Of a stretch of DNA of 64,000 bases, positions 51,099-60,672 are shown in pieces; the stretch's first letter is position 1, and each line of letters begins with the position of its first letter. The notes under the pieces were generated by a model that ran no database searches, was not told the origin of the DNA, and was given only the letters and a program-made list of their open reading frames with translations. Source of the DNA: a bacterium (GTDB taxonomy: Bacteria; Pseudomonadota; Alphaproteobacteria; Rhodobacterales; Rhodobacteraceae); contig WGOE01000010.1 of assembly GCA_016124195.1 (NCBI GenBank), positions 121,662-185,661 on the forward strand. The letters run 5' to 3'. The translations under genes were made by a program, and so were the position numbers.

Positions 51099-51985
51099 CG
51101 GCCGGCTTCGGCCAGGGGGCGCGACCGCAGCAGGAACCACAAGCCCACCGCGATCATCGGAAGCGACAGCGCCTGGCCCTGGGTCAGCCCCCAACCGTGG
51201 ATCTGCCAGGCGAGGCCGAGGGGATTGCCCTCCGAGACGAACTGCGCGTCGGGCTGGCGGACGAATTCGACCAGGAAGCGCGCCGTTCCGTAACCCGCGA
51301 TGAAAAGTCCCATGACCTTGCCGGGGCTGGACAGCCAGCCGCCGCGCCAGACGCCCCACAGCAGCACCGACCCCAGAAGCACACCTTCCAGAAGCGCCTC
51401 GTAGATCTGGCTGGGATGGCGCGCGCAGACATTGGTCAGCATGTCGGGGCAGAACTGCGCCGCATCGCCCGGAAAGGCCACGCCCCAGGGCAGGGTGGTC
51501 GGCCGGCCCCAAAGCTCGCCGTTGATGAAATTCGCGATGCGGCCGAGGCCGAGGCCGATCGGCGCCACCGAAGCGAAAAGATCGCCGGTGGTCAGGGCCG
51601 AAATCCCCTCGCGCCGGCAGAAGATGAGGCCCGCGACCGCAACCCCCAGAAACCCGCCGTGAAAGGACATCCCGCCCTCCCAGACCCGCAGGATCAGCCA
51701 TGGATTGGCCAGATAGATGTCGGGCTGGTAGAACAGCACATAGCCCAGCCTGCCACCGAGGATGACGCCGAGGATCACCCAGGTCAGCAGGCGTTCCAGC
51801 TGATCCTCGCGCATCGGCGGCTGCGTCCAGAGCCGTGGCGTGCGCAGGGCCTGGCGGACCAGCCACCAGCCCGCCATCAGCCCGGTGATATAGGCCAACG
51901 CATACCAGCGCAGCGAGAAGGTCATGCCGAAGACGTCGATGGTGAAGATCTCGGGCGAGACGGGCGGGAAGGGGATATAGGTCAT
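51095..51985 (-). CDS. lgt: Prolipoprotein diacylglyceryl transferase
   Basis: A 296-residue inner-membrane enzyme that transfers diacylglycerol to the lipobox cysteine of prolipoproteins. About seven hydrophobic helices are apparent. The signature [16 protein letters not shown] lies near residue 147; SFHGGFLG holds the essential His, and [13 protein letters not shown] is conserved. Start at ATG 51985; longer frames read into the divergent ubiK promoter. Confidence 0.97.
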   Translation of the reverse strand: MTYIPFPPVSPEIFTIDVFGMTFSLRWYALAYITGLMAGWWLVRQALRTPRLWTQPPMREDQLERLLTWVILGVILGGRLGYVLFYQPDIYLANPWLILRVWEGGMSFHGGFLGVAVAGLIFCRREGISALTTGDLFASVAPIGLGLGRIANFINGELWGRPTTLPWGVAFPGDAAQFCPDMLTNVCARHPSQIYEALLEGVLLGSVLLWGVWRGGWLSSPGKVMGLFIAGYGTARFLVEFVRQPDAQFVSEGNPLGLAWQIHGWGLTQGQALSLPMIAVGLWFLLRSRPLAEAGR

Positions 51986-52103
51986 GGCGCCTCGGGGTTG
52001 AGCCTCGCGGTTTTGTGCCGGGCCTTGGGTGAAGTCAACCACCGCCGCCCTTGCGGGACCTGCCGCCCGGCGCCATATAAGGGCAAACGAAAGGAACACC
52101 GGA

Positions 52104-52352
52104 ATGCAGCCAGGCAACAAGTTCTTTGACGACATGGGCAAGTTGATGACCAATGCCATGGGCGTGGCGCAGGGTGCCAAGACCGAGATGGAAACGGCGA
52201 TGAAGTCCTTTATCGACCGCTGGATGGCCGATCGGGACTTCGTGACGCGTGAGGAATTCGACGCCGTGCGCGCCATGGCGCAAAAGGCGCGGGAAGAGAA
52301 CCTGGCGCTGGAGGCGCGGATCGCAGCCCTCGAGGCGAAACTTAACGCCTGA
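52104..52352 (+). CDS. ubiK: Ubiquinone biosynthesis accessory factor UbiK (BMFP family)
   Basis: An 82-residue membrane-fusogenic protein of the UbiK/YqiC family (COG2960). Two helices are seen: an amphipathic N-terminal one ([30 protein letters not shown]) and a C-terminal coiled coil ([23 protein letters not shown]). UbiK partners UbiJ in the aerobic ubiquinone complex. AAGGAA precedes the ATG at 52104. It is divergent from lgt and followed by a strong terminator. Confidence 0.93.
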   Translation: MQPGNKFFDDMGKLMTNAMGVAQGAKTEMETAMKSFIDRWMADRDFVTREEFDAVRAMAQKAREENLALEARIAALEAKLNA

Positions 52353-52370
52353 CATGCCGCGGATGTGAAC

Positions 52371-52401
52371 AAGGGGCCCGGCCGGACAGGCGGGCCCCTT
52401 T
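52371..52401 (+). terminator. Intrinsic terminator of ubiK
   Basis: AAGGGGCCCG (52371-52380), a ten-base loop and CGGGCCCCTT (52391-52400) make a perfect ten-base stem, with a short T-run (TTTGT). Confidence 0.8.
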
Positions 52402-52433
52402 GTCATGGCGGCCGTGGGACATGCCTGCGGTCC

Positions 52434-52467
52434 AAAAGCAGAAGGCCCGCCGTGGGGCGGGCCGTCT
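52434..52467 (-). terminator. Intrinsic terminator of tRNA-Ala
   Basis: On the minus strand GGCCCGCC, loop CCAC and GGCGGGCC form an eight-base core stem (52444-52463), extended outward by AGA/TCT across a mismatch, then GCTTTT (52439-52434). It ends 14 bases after the tRNA. Confidence 0.8.
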
Positions 52468-52480
52468 TGCTTAGGGCGGT

Positions 52481-52556
<76 letters not shown>

Positions 52557-52681
52557 GTTAACCTTCCGATCTTTCGACCGTCTTGCCTTTCGACAAGTGA
52601 CGCTGGGCGCGTCGTGGCGGCTTATTAGGCGGGGGCGCGGGGGGGTGCAAGAGGAAAAATGCAACCTCCCGTGCCGATTGT

Positions 52682-53017
52682 TCAGACATCTTCCTCGTCG
52701 CCGGGAACTTCGGTCAGATCGTCGAGCGACACATTGTCGTCGGCGTCTTCTTCCAGAAGCTCGTCGTCGAGTTCGGCATCATCGGCGACGCCGGGCGTCA
52801 GCAGATCTTCATCGGTGTCCAGATCGTCCACCAGAACGTCATCGTCCTTCTCGGGTGCGACGCGTGCGATGACCGAAGCCGCCATCTTGCGACGCGCGCT
52901 TTCGATATCCACGACCTCGCCCGTATAGGGGCTGATGATCGGCATGCGGTTCAGGTCATAGAAGCGCTTACCCGTGGTCGGGCAGATGCGCTTCGTGCCC
53001 CATTCGGCTTTGGGCAT
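52682..53017 (-). CDS. FYDLN-acid domain protein (TIGR02300)
   Basis: A 111-residue protein with the N-terminal WGTKRICPTTGKRFYDLNRMPIISPYTG element that names the family, followed by a strongly acidic tail (DDDVLVDDLDTDEDLL... ending PGDEEDV). It is found in alphaproteobacteria and has no proven function. Only one cysteine remains in the presumed zinc-like knuckle, common in the family. The ATG at 53017 has AAGG six bases upstream; 53023 is an alternative. Located upstream of and on the same strand as tRNA-Ala. Confidence 0.9.
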   Translation of the reverse strand: MPKAEWGTKRICPTTGKRFYDLNRMPIISPYTGEVVDIESARRKMAASVIARVAPEKDDDVLVDDLDTDEDLLTPGVADDAELDDELLEEDADDNVSLDDLTEVPGDEEDV

Positions 53018-53170
53018 GGTCATCCTTGCAAGGCTGTGTGCCAGAGAGACGCTCGCTTGCCACAGGGCGGGGCCACTGTCAAAGGCTTTTCGTGCAAGGC
53101 AAGCGGCGGCGTCGGGCGGTTGTGATACGGGCAAATCTGGCTATGATGCCGGTCCGTTTCAAGAGGCCCC

Positions 53171-53863
53171 ATGCCCGTCCTTCCCGGCTTTCCCCCTGTC
53201 GAGATCACGCTGCGCCGCTCTGCCCGGGCGCGGCGATTTTCCCTGCGAGTGTCGTCACTTGACGGGCGGGTGACGCTGTCCGTCCCCTTGCGCGCGCGCG
53301 AAGCAGAGGCGATGGCCTTCGCCCGCGCGCAAGAGGATTGGCTGCGGGCGGCGCTGGCGCGGCAGGCCCGGCCCGCGGTGATCGGGATCGGCTCGACGCT
53401 GATGGTCGAGGGGCGCGAGGTCACGCTGGTGCAGGGCTCTGGCCGCGCGACGCGGCTGGAGGGTGATTCGCTTTTGGTGCCGGGCGATGCCGCCCAGGCC
53501 GGCGCCCGCGCCGCGGCTTGGCTGCGCGTTCTGGCCCGTGACCGGCTTGCTGCGGCCTCGGACCACTATGCCGGTCTGGTCGGCCGCCGGGTCACCCGGC
53601 TGACCCTGCGCGACACAAGGTCGCGCTGGGGGTCGTGCAGCCATGACGGCGCGCTGATGTATTCCTGGCGGCTGATCATGGCGCCGCCCTCGGTGCTGCG
53701 CTATGTCGCCGCGCATGAATGTGCCCATCTGGTCGAAATGAACCACGCTCCGGCCTTCTGGGCGGTGGTGGAGCGGATCTGCCCTGACTGGCGTCACGAG
53801 CGCGCCTGGCTGCACGCCCACGGCCCGCGCCTGCATGCCTGCCGCTTTGCAGCGGACGCTTGA
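53171..53863 (+). CDS. YgjP-like M48-type metallopeptidase (DUF45)
   Basis: A 230-residue cytoplasmic metallopeptidase. TRSRWGSCS near residue 149 and AAHECAHLVEMNH near 180 (zinc His182, Glu183, His186; His192) define the YgjP/DUF45 SprT-like family. The N-terminal part is a beta-rich domain (VEITLRRSARARRFSLRVSSLDGRVTLSVP). The next gene, a GntR regulator, starts 31 bp downstream on the same strand, and may be co-transcribed. Confidence 0.92.
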   Translation: MPVLPGFPPVEITLRRSARARRFSLRVSSLDGRVTLSVPLRAREAEAMAFARAQEDWLRAALARQARPAVIGIGSTLMVEGREVTLVQGSGRATRLEGDSLLVPGDAAQAGARAAAWLRVLARDRLAAASDHYAGLVGRRVTRLTLRDTRSRWGSCSHDGALMYSWRLIMAPPSVLRYVAAHECAHLVEMNHAPAFWAVVERICPDWRHERAWLHAHGPRLHACRFAADA

Positions 53864-53894
53864 CCTTCGCCCCGGCGTTTGCTTGGGTCGCGCC

Positions 53895-54560
53895 ATGTCC
53901 ACATCCCCGCGTCCCGCAAGTCTGAGGCTGGCCGACCCTTCTGCGCCGGCGCATGAAAGGCTTTATCGCCTGCTGCGCCAGCAGATCATGCATGGCGAAC
54001 TGGCGCCCGGCCTGTCGATGACCCTGCGTGGTCTCGCGGCCCAGCACGGCATGTCGATGACCCCCGCGCGCGAGGCGGTGCGGCGGCTTGCGGCGGAGGG
54101 GGCGCTGACGATTTCCTCTTCCGGGCGCGTCTCGACCCCGGAGCTTTCGCCCGAACGGATCGAGGAACTGGCCGCGATCCGCGCGCTGATCGAGCCCGAG
54201 ATGGCCTCGCGCGCGCTGCCACGGGCCCATTTCGCCCTGATCGACCGGCTGACCGCGATCAACGCGCTGAACCAGGAGGCGGTGCTGAACCACAATGCGG
54301 TGGCCTATGTGCGCACCAATCTGGAGTTCCACCGCACGCTCTATCTGCGCGCGCAGACCCCGGCGATGCTGGCGATCTGCGAGACGGTCTGGCTGCAACT
54401 GGGGCCGACCATGCGCGCGCTTTACGACAAGCTGCGCCGCAGGGACGTGCCGCATCATCACCGCCTCATTCTGGCAGCCCTGCGGGCCGGGGACGAGCCG
54501 GGCCTGCGATTGGCGGTGCGTACCGATGTGACGCAGGGCTTGCGGCATCTGGCCAGTTGA
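53895..54560 (+). CDS. GntR family regulator (FadR/FCD subfamily)
   Basis: A 221-residue repressor-type protein. The winged HTH (HERLYRLLRQQIMHGELAPG, LRGLAAQHGMSMTPAREAVRRLAAEGAL) occupies residues 20-80, and the all-helical FCD ligand domain follows, with the Asp/His metal-site residues likely in HFALIDR and the helix ending LEFHRTLY plus H in HHHRLIL. Members bind carboxylic acids and recognise TTGATCAA-like operators; such a site lies at 48557, but a link is not shown. Confidence 0.9.
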   Translation: MSTSPRPASLRLADPSAPAHERLYRLLRQQIMHGELAPGLSMTLRGLAAQHGMSMTPAREAVRRLAAEGALTISSSGRVSTPELSPERIEELAAIRALIEPEMASRALPRAHFALIDRLTAINALNQEAVLNHNAVAYVRTNLEFHRTLYLRAQTPAMLAICETVWLQLGPTMRALYDKLRRRDVPHHHRLILAALRAGDEPGLRLAVRTDVTQGLRHLAS

Positions 54561-54578
54561 GGCCGGGTTCCGGTCAGG

Positions 54579-55514
54579 TCAGGGGGTCACCACGACCTGC
54601 GTCGCGATGCGCCCGACCTCGGCCCCCTTGCGCCGCAGCACGATTTCGCCGCCGTAGGTCCCGGCCGGCAGGGCGGCGTGGAGCTTCTTGCCCACCGCGC
54701 GGAACAACTGGTCCTGGGTTCGTTCGAGCTTGGCTGTGCTGCTCAGCATCGGGCTGCCGTCGGGGGCTGTGATCGAGAACTCCATCTCATCACCAGCCTG
54801 ACCGCCGAAAACCTCGGCCCAGAGCACTAGGGCCGGCACCGTGCTGGGCAGAGGCGTCACGGGCAGCCCGGCCTGAATCGCCTCAAACTGCGGAACTTCG
54901 GACGAGAAGCCCGCTGCGAGAAACCCGCCCGGCTCGTAGGGTAGAAGCCTGTCCCAGAGCCCTGCCGAACTGGCGGGGCCGCAGCTGCCCGGATCGGGCT
55001 GGAACGGGTCAACCGGCTTGCCTTCGTGCCGGACCGTGAGGTGCAGATGGGGAAACTCGGCGGCGCCCGATTGCCCGACAAGGCCAAGCGGCGTCCCGAT
55101 CGCCACCATATCACCCTTGTGCACCGCGACAGAGCCTTGTTTCATATGGCAATATTGCGTTTGCCAGCCATCGCCGTCATCGACCAGAACCCCGTTGCCG
55201 CATTCCTTGCCCGGCATCGGTGGTGCGAAATCCGGCACGCCGTCGCGCAGGCCCAGAACCCGGCCCGGCGCGGCGGCCAGCACCTTCACGCCGCCGGCCA
55301 TCGCGGCGCGGTTCGGCAGGGCGATGTCGGTGCCGTCATGCCCGTCATAGCTGAGCGTGCCGCAGCTGAAATCCCGTGCGCCCGGTCCGGGGTCGCGGTC
55401 GACATAGTGCTGGATGTGGCAGGTCTGGCCCAGGGTGCAGTCGACCGGCCACTGCAATTGAAAGGCCCCCGCCGGTGAGGCGAGGGCCAGAAGGCATATC
55501 AGCGCCCGGATCAT
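54579..55514 (-). CDS. Periplasmic M23 (LytM-type) peptidase
   Basis: A 311-residue secreted protein. A signal peptide (residues 1-17, ending AGA) is followed by the LytM domain: His59 and Asp63 in HDGTDIALP, a His in YCHMKQGS and the HLH in FPHLHLTV. These are the zinc ligands of active murein endopeptidases. The last 120 residues form a separate beta domain. Its ATG overlaps the clpA stop by 4 bp, an unusual partner for an intracellular chaperone gene. Confidence 0.92.
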   Translation of the reverse strand: MIRALICLLALASPAGAFQLQWPVDCTLGQTCHIQHYVDRDPGPGARDFSCGTLSYDGHDGTDIALPNRAAMAGGVKVLAAAPGRVLGLRDGVPDFAPPMPGKECGNGVLVDDGDGWQTQYCHMKQGSVAVHKGDMVAIGTPLGLVGQSGAAEFPHLHLTVRHEGKPVDPFQPDPGSCGPASSAGLWDRLLPYEPGGFLAAGFSSEVPQFEAIQAGLPVTPLPSTVPALVLWAEVFGGQAGDEMEFSITAPDGSPMLSSTAKLERTQDQLFRAVGKKLHAALPAGTYGGEIVLRRKGAEVGRIATQVVVTP

Positions 55515-57829
55515 TCCGCCGTCAGAAGCGGCGGCTTGCTGCCGGTCAGGCGCGGCTTGGAGGGCTCCTCATAAGTCAGGAAGATCGCATCATCCTTCAC
55601 GCCCACATGGACAAGACCGCCCTTGGTCAGCTTGCCGAACAGAAGTTCCTCGGCGAGCGGTTTCTTGATGTGTTCCTGGATCACGCGGCCCAGCGGACGG
55701 GCGCCCATCTTGTCGTCATAGCCCTTGTCGCCCAGCCATTCGGCGGCCTCGGGCGACAGGTCGATGTGGACGCCGCGGTCCATCAGTTGCGCCTCAAGCT
55801 GCATGACGAACTTTTCCACCACGCGGAAGATGACTTCCTTGCCCAAAGAGGCGAAGGGGATCACTGCATCCAGCCGGTTGCGGAATTCGGGCGTGAAGGT
55901 CCGCTCGACCGCGGCCGTATCTTCGCCGGTGCGCTTGGCACGGCCGAAGCCAATGGCTTCCTTGGCCGCATCCGCGGCGCCTGCGTTGGTCGTCATGATC
56001 AGCACCACGTTGCGGAAATCGACCTGCCGGCCGTTGTGATCAGTCAGCTTGCCGTGGTCCATCACCTGCAGAAGGATGTTGTAGACATCCGGGTGGGCCT
56101 TTTCGATCTCGTCGAGCAGCAGCACGCAATGCGGGTGCTGGTCGACCCCGTCTGTCAGCATGCCGCCCTGATCGAAGCCGACATAGCCGGGCGGAGCGCC
56201 GATCAGACGTGAAACGGCGTGCTTTTCCATATATTCCGACATGTCGAAGCGCAAAAGCTCCACGCCCAGAATCGAGGCGAGCTGCTTTGCGACCTCGGTC
56301 TTGCCCACACCCGTCGGCCCGGCGAAAAGATAGTTGCCGATCGGCTTTTCAGGTTCGCGCAACCCGGCCCGGGCCAGCTTGATGGCCGAGGACAGGGCCT
56401 CGATCGCGGCGTTCTGGCCGAAGACCACGCGCTTGAGGTTCTTTTCCAGATCGCGCAGCACTTCGGCATCGTCCTTGCTGACCGACTTGGCCGGGATGCG
56501 GGCGATCTTGGCCACGACGGCCTCGATCTCCTTGAGGCCAATGGTCTTGCGACGCTTGGATTCGGTCAGCAGGTGCTGCGCCGCGCCGGCCTCGTCGATC
56601 ACGTCGATCGCCTTGTCGGGCAGCTTGCGGTCGTGGATGTAACGGGCCGAAAGTTCGACCGCCGCCTTGATCGCGTCATGGGTGTAGCGCAGGTCGTGAT
56701 GTTCCTCGAAATAGGGCTTCAGACCCATCAGGATCTTGACCGAATCTTCGACCGAGGGCTCGTTCACGTCGATCTTCTGGAACCGGCGCGACAGGGCGCG
56801 GTCCTTTTCGAAGTGCTGGCGGAACTCTTTATAGGTCGTGCTTCCCATGCAGCGCAGCTTGCCGCCCTGCAGTGCCGGCTTCAGCAGGTTGGAGGCATCC
56901 ATCGCCCCGCCCGATGTGGCGCCGGCGCCGATCACGGTGTGGATCTCGTCGATGAACAGGATCGCATCGGGGTGATCCTCCATCTCCTTGACGACCGCTT
57001 TCAGGCGTTCCTCAAAGTCGCCCCGGTAGCGGGTGCCGGCCAGAAGCGCGCCCATGTCGAGGCTGAAGATCGTGGCGCCGGCCAGAATCTCGGGCGTCTC
57101 GCCCTGAACGATCTTGCGGGCCAGACCCTCGGCGATGGCGGTCTTGCCGACGCCCGGGTCGCCCACGAGAAGCGGGTTGTTCTTGCGCCGGCGGCACAGA
57201 ACCTGGATGGCGCGTTCGACCTCGGCCTCGCGGCCGATCAGCGGGTCGACATCGCCCTTCATCGCCTTGTCATTCAGATCGACGCAATATTTCGACAGCG
57301 CGGATTCTTTCACTTCGCCCGCCTCTGCCTTGGGGGTTTCATGGTGTTCCTCTGCACCCGTCACCGGGCGGGCTTCGCCGAAGGCGGGGTTCTTGGCCAC
57401 GCCATGGGCAATGTAGTTCACCGCATCGTAGCGGGTCATGTCTTGTTCTTGCAGGAAATAGGCGGCGTTCGATTCGCGTTCGGCAAAGATCGCGACCAGA
57501 ACGTTGGCCCCCGTCACCTCGGTGCGGCCCGAGGATTGCACATGGATCGCGGCGCGCTGGATGACGCGCTGGAACGCCGCGGTCGGCACCGCTTCGGATC
57601 CATCGACATCGGTCACAAGGGTGGACAGGTCATCGTCAATGAAATCGGTCAGCGTCTTCTTGAGCGCATCGAGGTCGACCGAACAGGCCTTCATCACGCG
57701 GGAGGCGTCAGGCTCGTCGGTCAGCGCCAGCAGAAGATGCTCCAGCGTGGCGAGTTCGTGGCGGCGTGCATTCGCGAGCGCCAGTGCGCCATGGATGGCT
57801 TGCTCGAGAGTGGTCGAAAATGTCGGCAC
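55511..57829 (-). CDS. clpA: ClpA, ATP-binding subunit of the Clp protease
   Basis: A 772-residue AAA+ unfoldase. The N-domain (residues 1-145), D1 with Walker A GDPGVGKT and D2 with GPTGVGKT and the IGL-type ClpP loop region (IGFGRAKR) are all present, and the length is typical. The partner adaptor ClpS, usually just upstream, is absent: only 174 bp separate clpA from gloB. ClpA feeds N-degron and SsrA-tagged substrates to ClpP. Start at ATG 57829. Confidence 0.97.
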   Translation of the reverse strand: MPTFSTTLEQAIHGALALANARRHELATLEHLLLALTDEPDASRVMKACSVDLDALKKTLTDFIDDDLSTLVTDVDGSEAVPTAAFQRVIQRAAIHVQSSGRTEVTGANVLVAIFAERESNAAYFLQEQDMTRYDAVNYIAHGVAKNPAFGEARPVTGAEEHHETPKAEAGEVKESALSKYCVDLNDKAMKGDVDPLIGREAEVERAIQVLCRRRKNNPLLVGDPGVGKTAIAEGLARKIVQGETPEILAGATIFSLDMGALLAGTRYRGDFEERLKAVVKEMEDHPDAILFIDEIHTVIGAGATSGGAMDASNLLKPALQGGKLRCMGSTTYKEFRQHFEKDRALSRRFQKIDVNEPSVEDSVKILMGLKPYFEEHHDLRYTHDAIKAAVELSARYIHDRKLPDKAIDVIDEAGAAQHLLTESKRRKTIGLKEIEAVVAKIARIPAKSVSKDDAEVLRDLEKNLKRVVFGQNAAIEALSSAIKLARAGLREPEKPIGNYLFAGPTGVGKTEVAKQLASILGVELLRFDMSEYMEKHAVSRLIGAPPGYVGFDQGGMLTDGVDQHPHCVLLLDEIEKAHPDVYNILLQVMDHGKLTDHNGRQVDFRNVVLIMTTNAGAADAAKEAIGFGRAKRTGEDTAAVERTFTPEFRNRLDAVIPFASLGKEVIFRVVEKFVMQLEAQLMDRGVHIDLSPEAAEWLGDKGYDDKMGARPLGRVIQEHIKKPLAEELLFGKLTKGGLVHVGVKDDAIFLTYEEPSKPRLTGSKPPLLTAE

Positions 57830-58003
57830 TTGTGTCGTGCTCCTGTCCTGCAGGTCGGCATGGCCCGAACGGGGATCGGACGGGCCTGTGATGACCGTGG
57901 CCTCATATCGTTAAGGATCGGTTTTCTGCGCCGATCTTCAAGTGCTAAATCATGGGAAAATGCACTTGGAGCGGTCCGGGCTGCAAAAAGTGACCGGGAC
58001 TGA

Positions 58004-58768
58004 TCAGAACTTGTCCTTGCGCGCCCGGATGGCCGCAAAAACCTCGGCGTCCGGTGCCGCGGACAGGCCGAGCGCGGTCTTGACCTCTGGCAGGGGCGCC
58101 CGCAGGAAGGGGTTGGTCGCAAGCTCTTCGGACAAAAGCGAAGGCACCGTGGCCTTGCCTTCGGCCCGGGCCGCGGCCACCGCGGCGATCCTTGCCAAAA
58201 GCGCCGCGTTCTGCGGTTCGACGGTCGCGGCAAAGCGCAGGTTGGCGGTGGTGTATTCGTGGCCTGAACAGATCAGCGTGTCGCCCGGCAGGGCCGCGAG
58301 CTTGCAGAGCGAGGCCCACATCGTCGCAGGCGTGCCTTCGAACAGCCGCCCGCAGCCGCCCGCCATCAGGCTGTCAGCGGTGAAGGCCAGCCGCGAGGCC
58401 GGAAACAGGAACGCCACATGTCCCATCGTATGGCCCGAGACGTCGATGACCCGGCCCGTCTCGGCGCCCACGGCGATCTCATCTCCCTCGACCAAGGCGC
58501 GGTCGAGCGGCGGCAGGCGATGTGCATCGGCCTTGGCCCCAAAGACCTTGGCGCCGGTTGCCGCCACCACTTCGGCCACGCCCTGGATATGGTCGGAATG
58601 GTGGTGGGTCAGCAGGATCGTACCGAGCCTCCACCCCCTTGCCTTCAGCGTGGCGAGGATCGGTGCGGCCTCTGGCACATCGACAAGAGCCGTCTGGCCG
58701 GTCGCGGCGTCGTGGATCAGATAGGCGTAATTGTCGGTCAGGCAGGGGATGGTGACAAGGTCAAGCAT
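58004..58768 (-). CDS. gloB: Hydroxyacylglutathione hydrolase (glyoxalase II)
   Basis: A 254-residue metallo-beta-lactamase-fold enzyme that hydrolyses S-lactoylglutathione. THHHSDH (His55, His57, Asp59, His60) is the first metal site; SGHTMGHVAFLF, FTADSLMAGGCGRLFEGT and CSGHEYTTANLRFA follow. GGAG precedes the ATG at 58768. Divergent from the methyltransferase, as commonly seen in Rhodobacterales. Confidence 0.96.
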   Translation of the reverse strand: MLDLVTIPCLTDNYAYLIHDAATGQTALVDVPEAAPILATLKARGWRLGTILLTHHHSDHIQGVAEVVAATGAKVFGAKADAHRLPPLDRALVEGDEIAVGAETGRVIDVSGHTMGHVAFLFPASRLAFTADSLMAGGCGRLFEGTPATMWASLCKLAALPGDTLICSGHEYTTANLRFAATVEPQNAALLARIAAVAAARAEGKATVPSLLSEELATNPFLRAPLPEVKTALGLSAAPDAEVFAAIRARKDKF

Positions 58769-58859
58769 GCGGCGCTCCGGTCTGGGCCGATGCCGCATGG
58801 GCATTCGGACGGGGAAGGGGTATGCTGGCCTTATGTGGCTCTGAACCGTGACACCTTCA

Positions 58860-59684
58860 ATGCATCTGGACGTGCTGGACCTGCGGAATTTCTACTATCG
58901 CACCGCGCTTGGCCGTGTGGCGCAGCGTGCCATCCGCGAGCGCGTGGTCGAGATGTGGCCGCCGATGGCCGGGCAGACCATGGTGGGCTTCGGCTTCGCG
59001 GTGCCTTTGCTGCGGCCCTATCTGGCGCTGTCGCGCCGGGTCATCGGGCTCATGCCCGCGCCGCAGGGCGTCATGCCCTGGCCGATGGGCGAGCCCAATG
59101 TCAGCCTGTTGTGCGAGGACACCGACTGGCCGCTGGCGACCGGTTTCGTCGACCGGCTGATCCTGCTGCATGGGCTTGAGACATCGGAGAATTCAGCCGC
59201 GGTTCTGGAAGAGGCGTTCCGTGTCCTTGGCCCCGGCGGGCGCGCCCTTTTCATCGTGCCCAACCGCATCGGGCTCTGGGCCAGGGGCGACAGCACACCT
59301 TTCGGCTTTGGCCGGCCTTATTCGATGGGCCAGCTCGAGACCGAACTGAAGCGGCAGGGTTTCATGCCGGAACGTGCGATGACGGCGCTGTTCGCGCCAC
59401 CGTCGATGGGGCGCTTCTGGCTCAGGACTTCGGCCTTCTGGGAATGGCTGGGCAAATCGGCGCCATGGTTCGCCGGTGGGGTGCTGATCGTTGAGGCGTC
59501 CAAACAGGTCTATGCGCCGACACGGGGCGGGCTTGGCGCCATCGTGCGCGGGCCCTTGCGCGCGCTGGAGGGCATGCCCGCGCCGCAGCCCGTGCCGCGC
59601 CTGATACAGGGCGACCTGCGGGGCGACCGGATCGGTCTTGAGCGCACCCGGGGCAGCGGCCCGCTGTGTGACGACACCGATTGA
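58860..59684 (+). CDS. SAM-dependent methyltransferase
   Basis: A 274-residue class I methyltransferase of a group that accompanies gloB in Rhodobacterales. [15 protein letters not shown] is the SAM motif I variant, [24 protein letters not shown] the motif II region, and [16 protein letters not shown] the post-I strand. Motif I is weak (GFGFAVP), so activity is not certain. The ATG at 58860 lacks a clear Shine-Dalgarno sequence; a GTG at 58848 would add four residues. Target unknown. Confidence 0.8.
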   Translation: MHLDVLDLRNFYYRTALGRVAQRAIRERVVEMWPPMAGQTMVGFGFAVPLLRPYLALSRRVIGLMPAPQGVMPWPMGEPNVSLLCEDTDWPLATGFVDRLILLHGLETSENSAAVLEEAFRVLGPGGRALFIVPNRIGLWARGDSTPFGFGRPYSMGQLETELKRQGFMPERAMTALFAPPSMGRFWLRTSAFWEWLGKSAPWFAGGVLIVEASKQVYAPTRGGLGAIVRGPLRALEGMPAPQPVPRLIQGDLRGDRIGLERTRGSGPLCDDTD

Positions 59685-59717
59685 ATGGCAGTCTGAATGG
59701 CAGTCCGAATGGCGGTG
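59682..59717 (+). repeat. 12-bp tandem repeat at the methyltransferase stop
   Basis: TGAATGGCAGTC occurs twice (59682-59693, 59694-59705) and a third time as CGAATGGCGGTG (59706-59717). The first copy starts with the stop codon itself, so slippage here could move the gene end by multiples of 12 bases. Confidence 0.75.
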
Positions 59718-60027
59718 CGGGCGCAGGTCCTTGCGGGTCGGCCTTTGAAGGATCGCGGCGGACGTGCTATGGTGTGTTTGGAAGGGCTGGGACCGAGGCG
59801 AGACCCGGTGGCGGGGGGCGGCAAGACCGGGTCGGAACAGCGCGCCGAAACGGGGCGATTCAGGCCTTGAACCGGCCCTGAACCTGCGGGGTGCGGCGAA
59901 GTGACGCCGTTTGTCCAAGCGGCCCGGAAGCCAAGCATCTCAAGGCCGGTTTCCCTTCACGGATCCGTGGGATTCTTGGTTGCGAGGTGACAAGTGCTCT
60001 GCTATGGACGCCGCAATCTCAAAGAGA
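59718..60027 (+). promoter_or_regulatory. Promoter region of the ATP synthase operon
   Basis: No credible gene is seen here. CTTGGTT near 59974 and TGCTAT near 60000 could be -35 and -10 elements of a housekeeping promoter about 105-115 bp before atpH, but the match is modest. The rest has no clear palindrome or repeat. Confidence 0.35.
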
Positions 60028-60090
60028 CGCACACGCCATGTGTGCGCCAACGGAGGCCCTTGATCTGCCCGAAAGGGCGCGTCTTCGGGC
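60028..60090 (+). promoter_or_regulatory. Structured leader of the atp operon: two hairpins
   Basis: CGCACAC (60028-60034), loop GCCAT, GTGTGCG (60040-60046); and GCCCGAA (60067-60073), ten-base loop, TTCGGGC (60084-60090). They lie 21-84 bases before the atpH start and could affect stability or translation. Confidence 0.5.
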
Positions 60091-60111
60091 CCAGACAGCG
60101 GAAGGGTTGAC

Positions 60112-60672
60112 GTGTCGGAAACAGCATCCATCTCCCTCAGCATCGCCGGGCGCTACGCCCAGGCTCTATTTGAACTGGCAAAAGAAGATGGCACCTTGAT
60201 GGCGCTGGAATCCGATGCCGATGCTTTGGGTGCGGTTCTGACCGAGAGCCCCGAGCTGGCCGCCATGATCGCTTCTCCCGTCATCAAACGGGACGAGCAA
60301 AGCGCGGCCATGGCCGCCGTGGCCGCTCAAATGGGCCTTGGCCTGCTGACCCAACATACCTTGGCGCTGATGGCGCAAAAGCATCGCCTCTTCGTGCTGC
60401 CGCAGCTGGTGCAGGACCTCAAGGCCCGCATCGCCGTGGAAAAGGGCGAAGTGACGGCAGAGGTGACCTCTGCCACGGTCCTGACGGCGGGGCAGCGCGA
60501 TGCGCTGGTGGCCGCGCTGAAGGCCAATGTCGGCAAGGACGTCAAATTGAACACCGCCGTCGATGAAAGCCTCATCGGTGGTCTTATCGTCAAGCTGGGC
60601 TCGACCATGATCGACACGTCGGTCAAGGCCAAGCTTGCAGCGCTCCAGAATGCAATGAAAGAGGTTGGGTGA
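60112..60672 (+). CDS. atpH: ATP synthase F1 delta subunit
   Basis: A 186-residue subunit of the peripheral stalk that joins F1 to F0. The start, [26 protein letters not shown], and the central [11 protein letters not shown] and C-terminal [28 protein letters not shown] are typical. It begins with GTG at 60112 preceded by GGAAGGG. The stop overlaps atpA (TGATG at 60670-60674). First gene of the operon; the F0 genes must lie elsewhere, as usual in alphaproteobacteria. Confidence 0.97.
   Translation: MSETASISLSIAGRYAQALFELAKEDGTLMALESDADALGAVLTESPELAAMIASPVIKRDEQSAAMAAVAAQMGLGLLTQHTLALMAQKHRLFVLPQLVQDLKARIAVEKGEVTAEVTSATVLTAGQRDALVAALKANVGKDVKLNTAVDESLIGGLIVKLGSTMIDTSVKAKLAALQNAMKEVG

Noticed and set aside
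57830..58003. A clpS gene upstream of clpA
   Set aside because: The gap is too short for ClpS and no part of its sequence pattern is visible.
59891..60199. A 102-codon frame overlapping the atpH start
   Set aside because: It runs through the leader hairpins and the verified atpH frame, without a Shine-Dalgarno sequence or family pattern.
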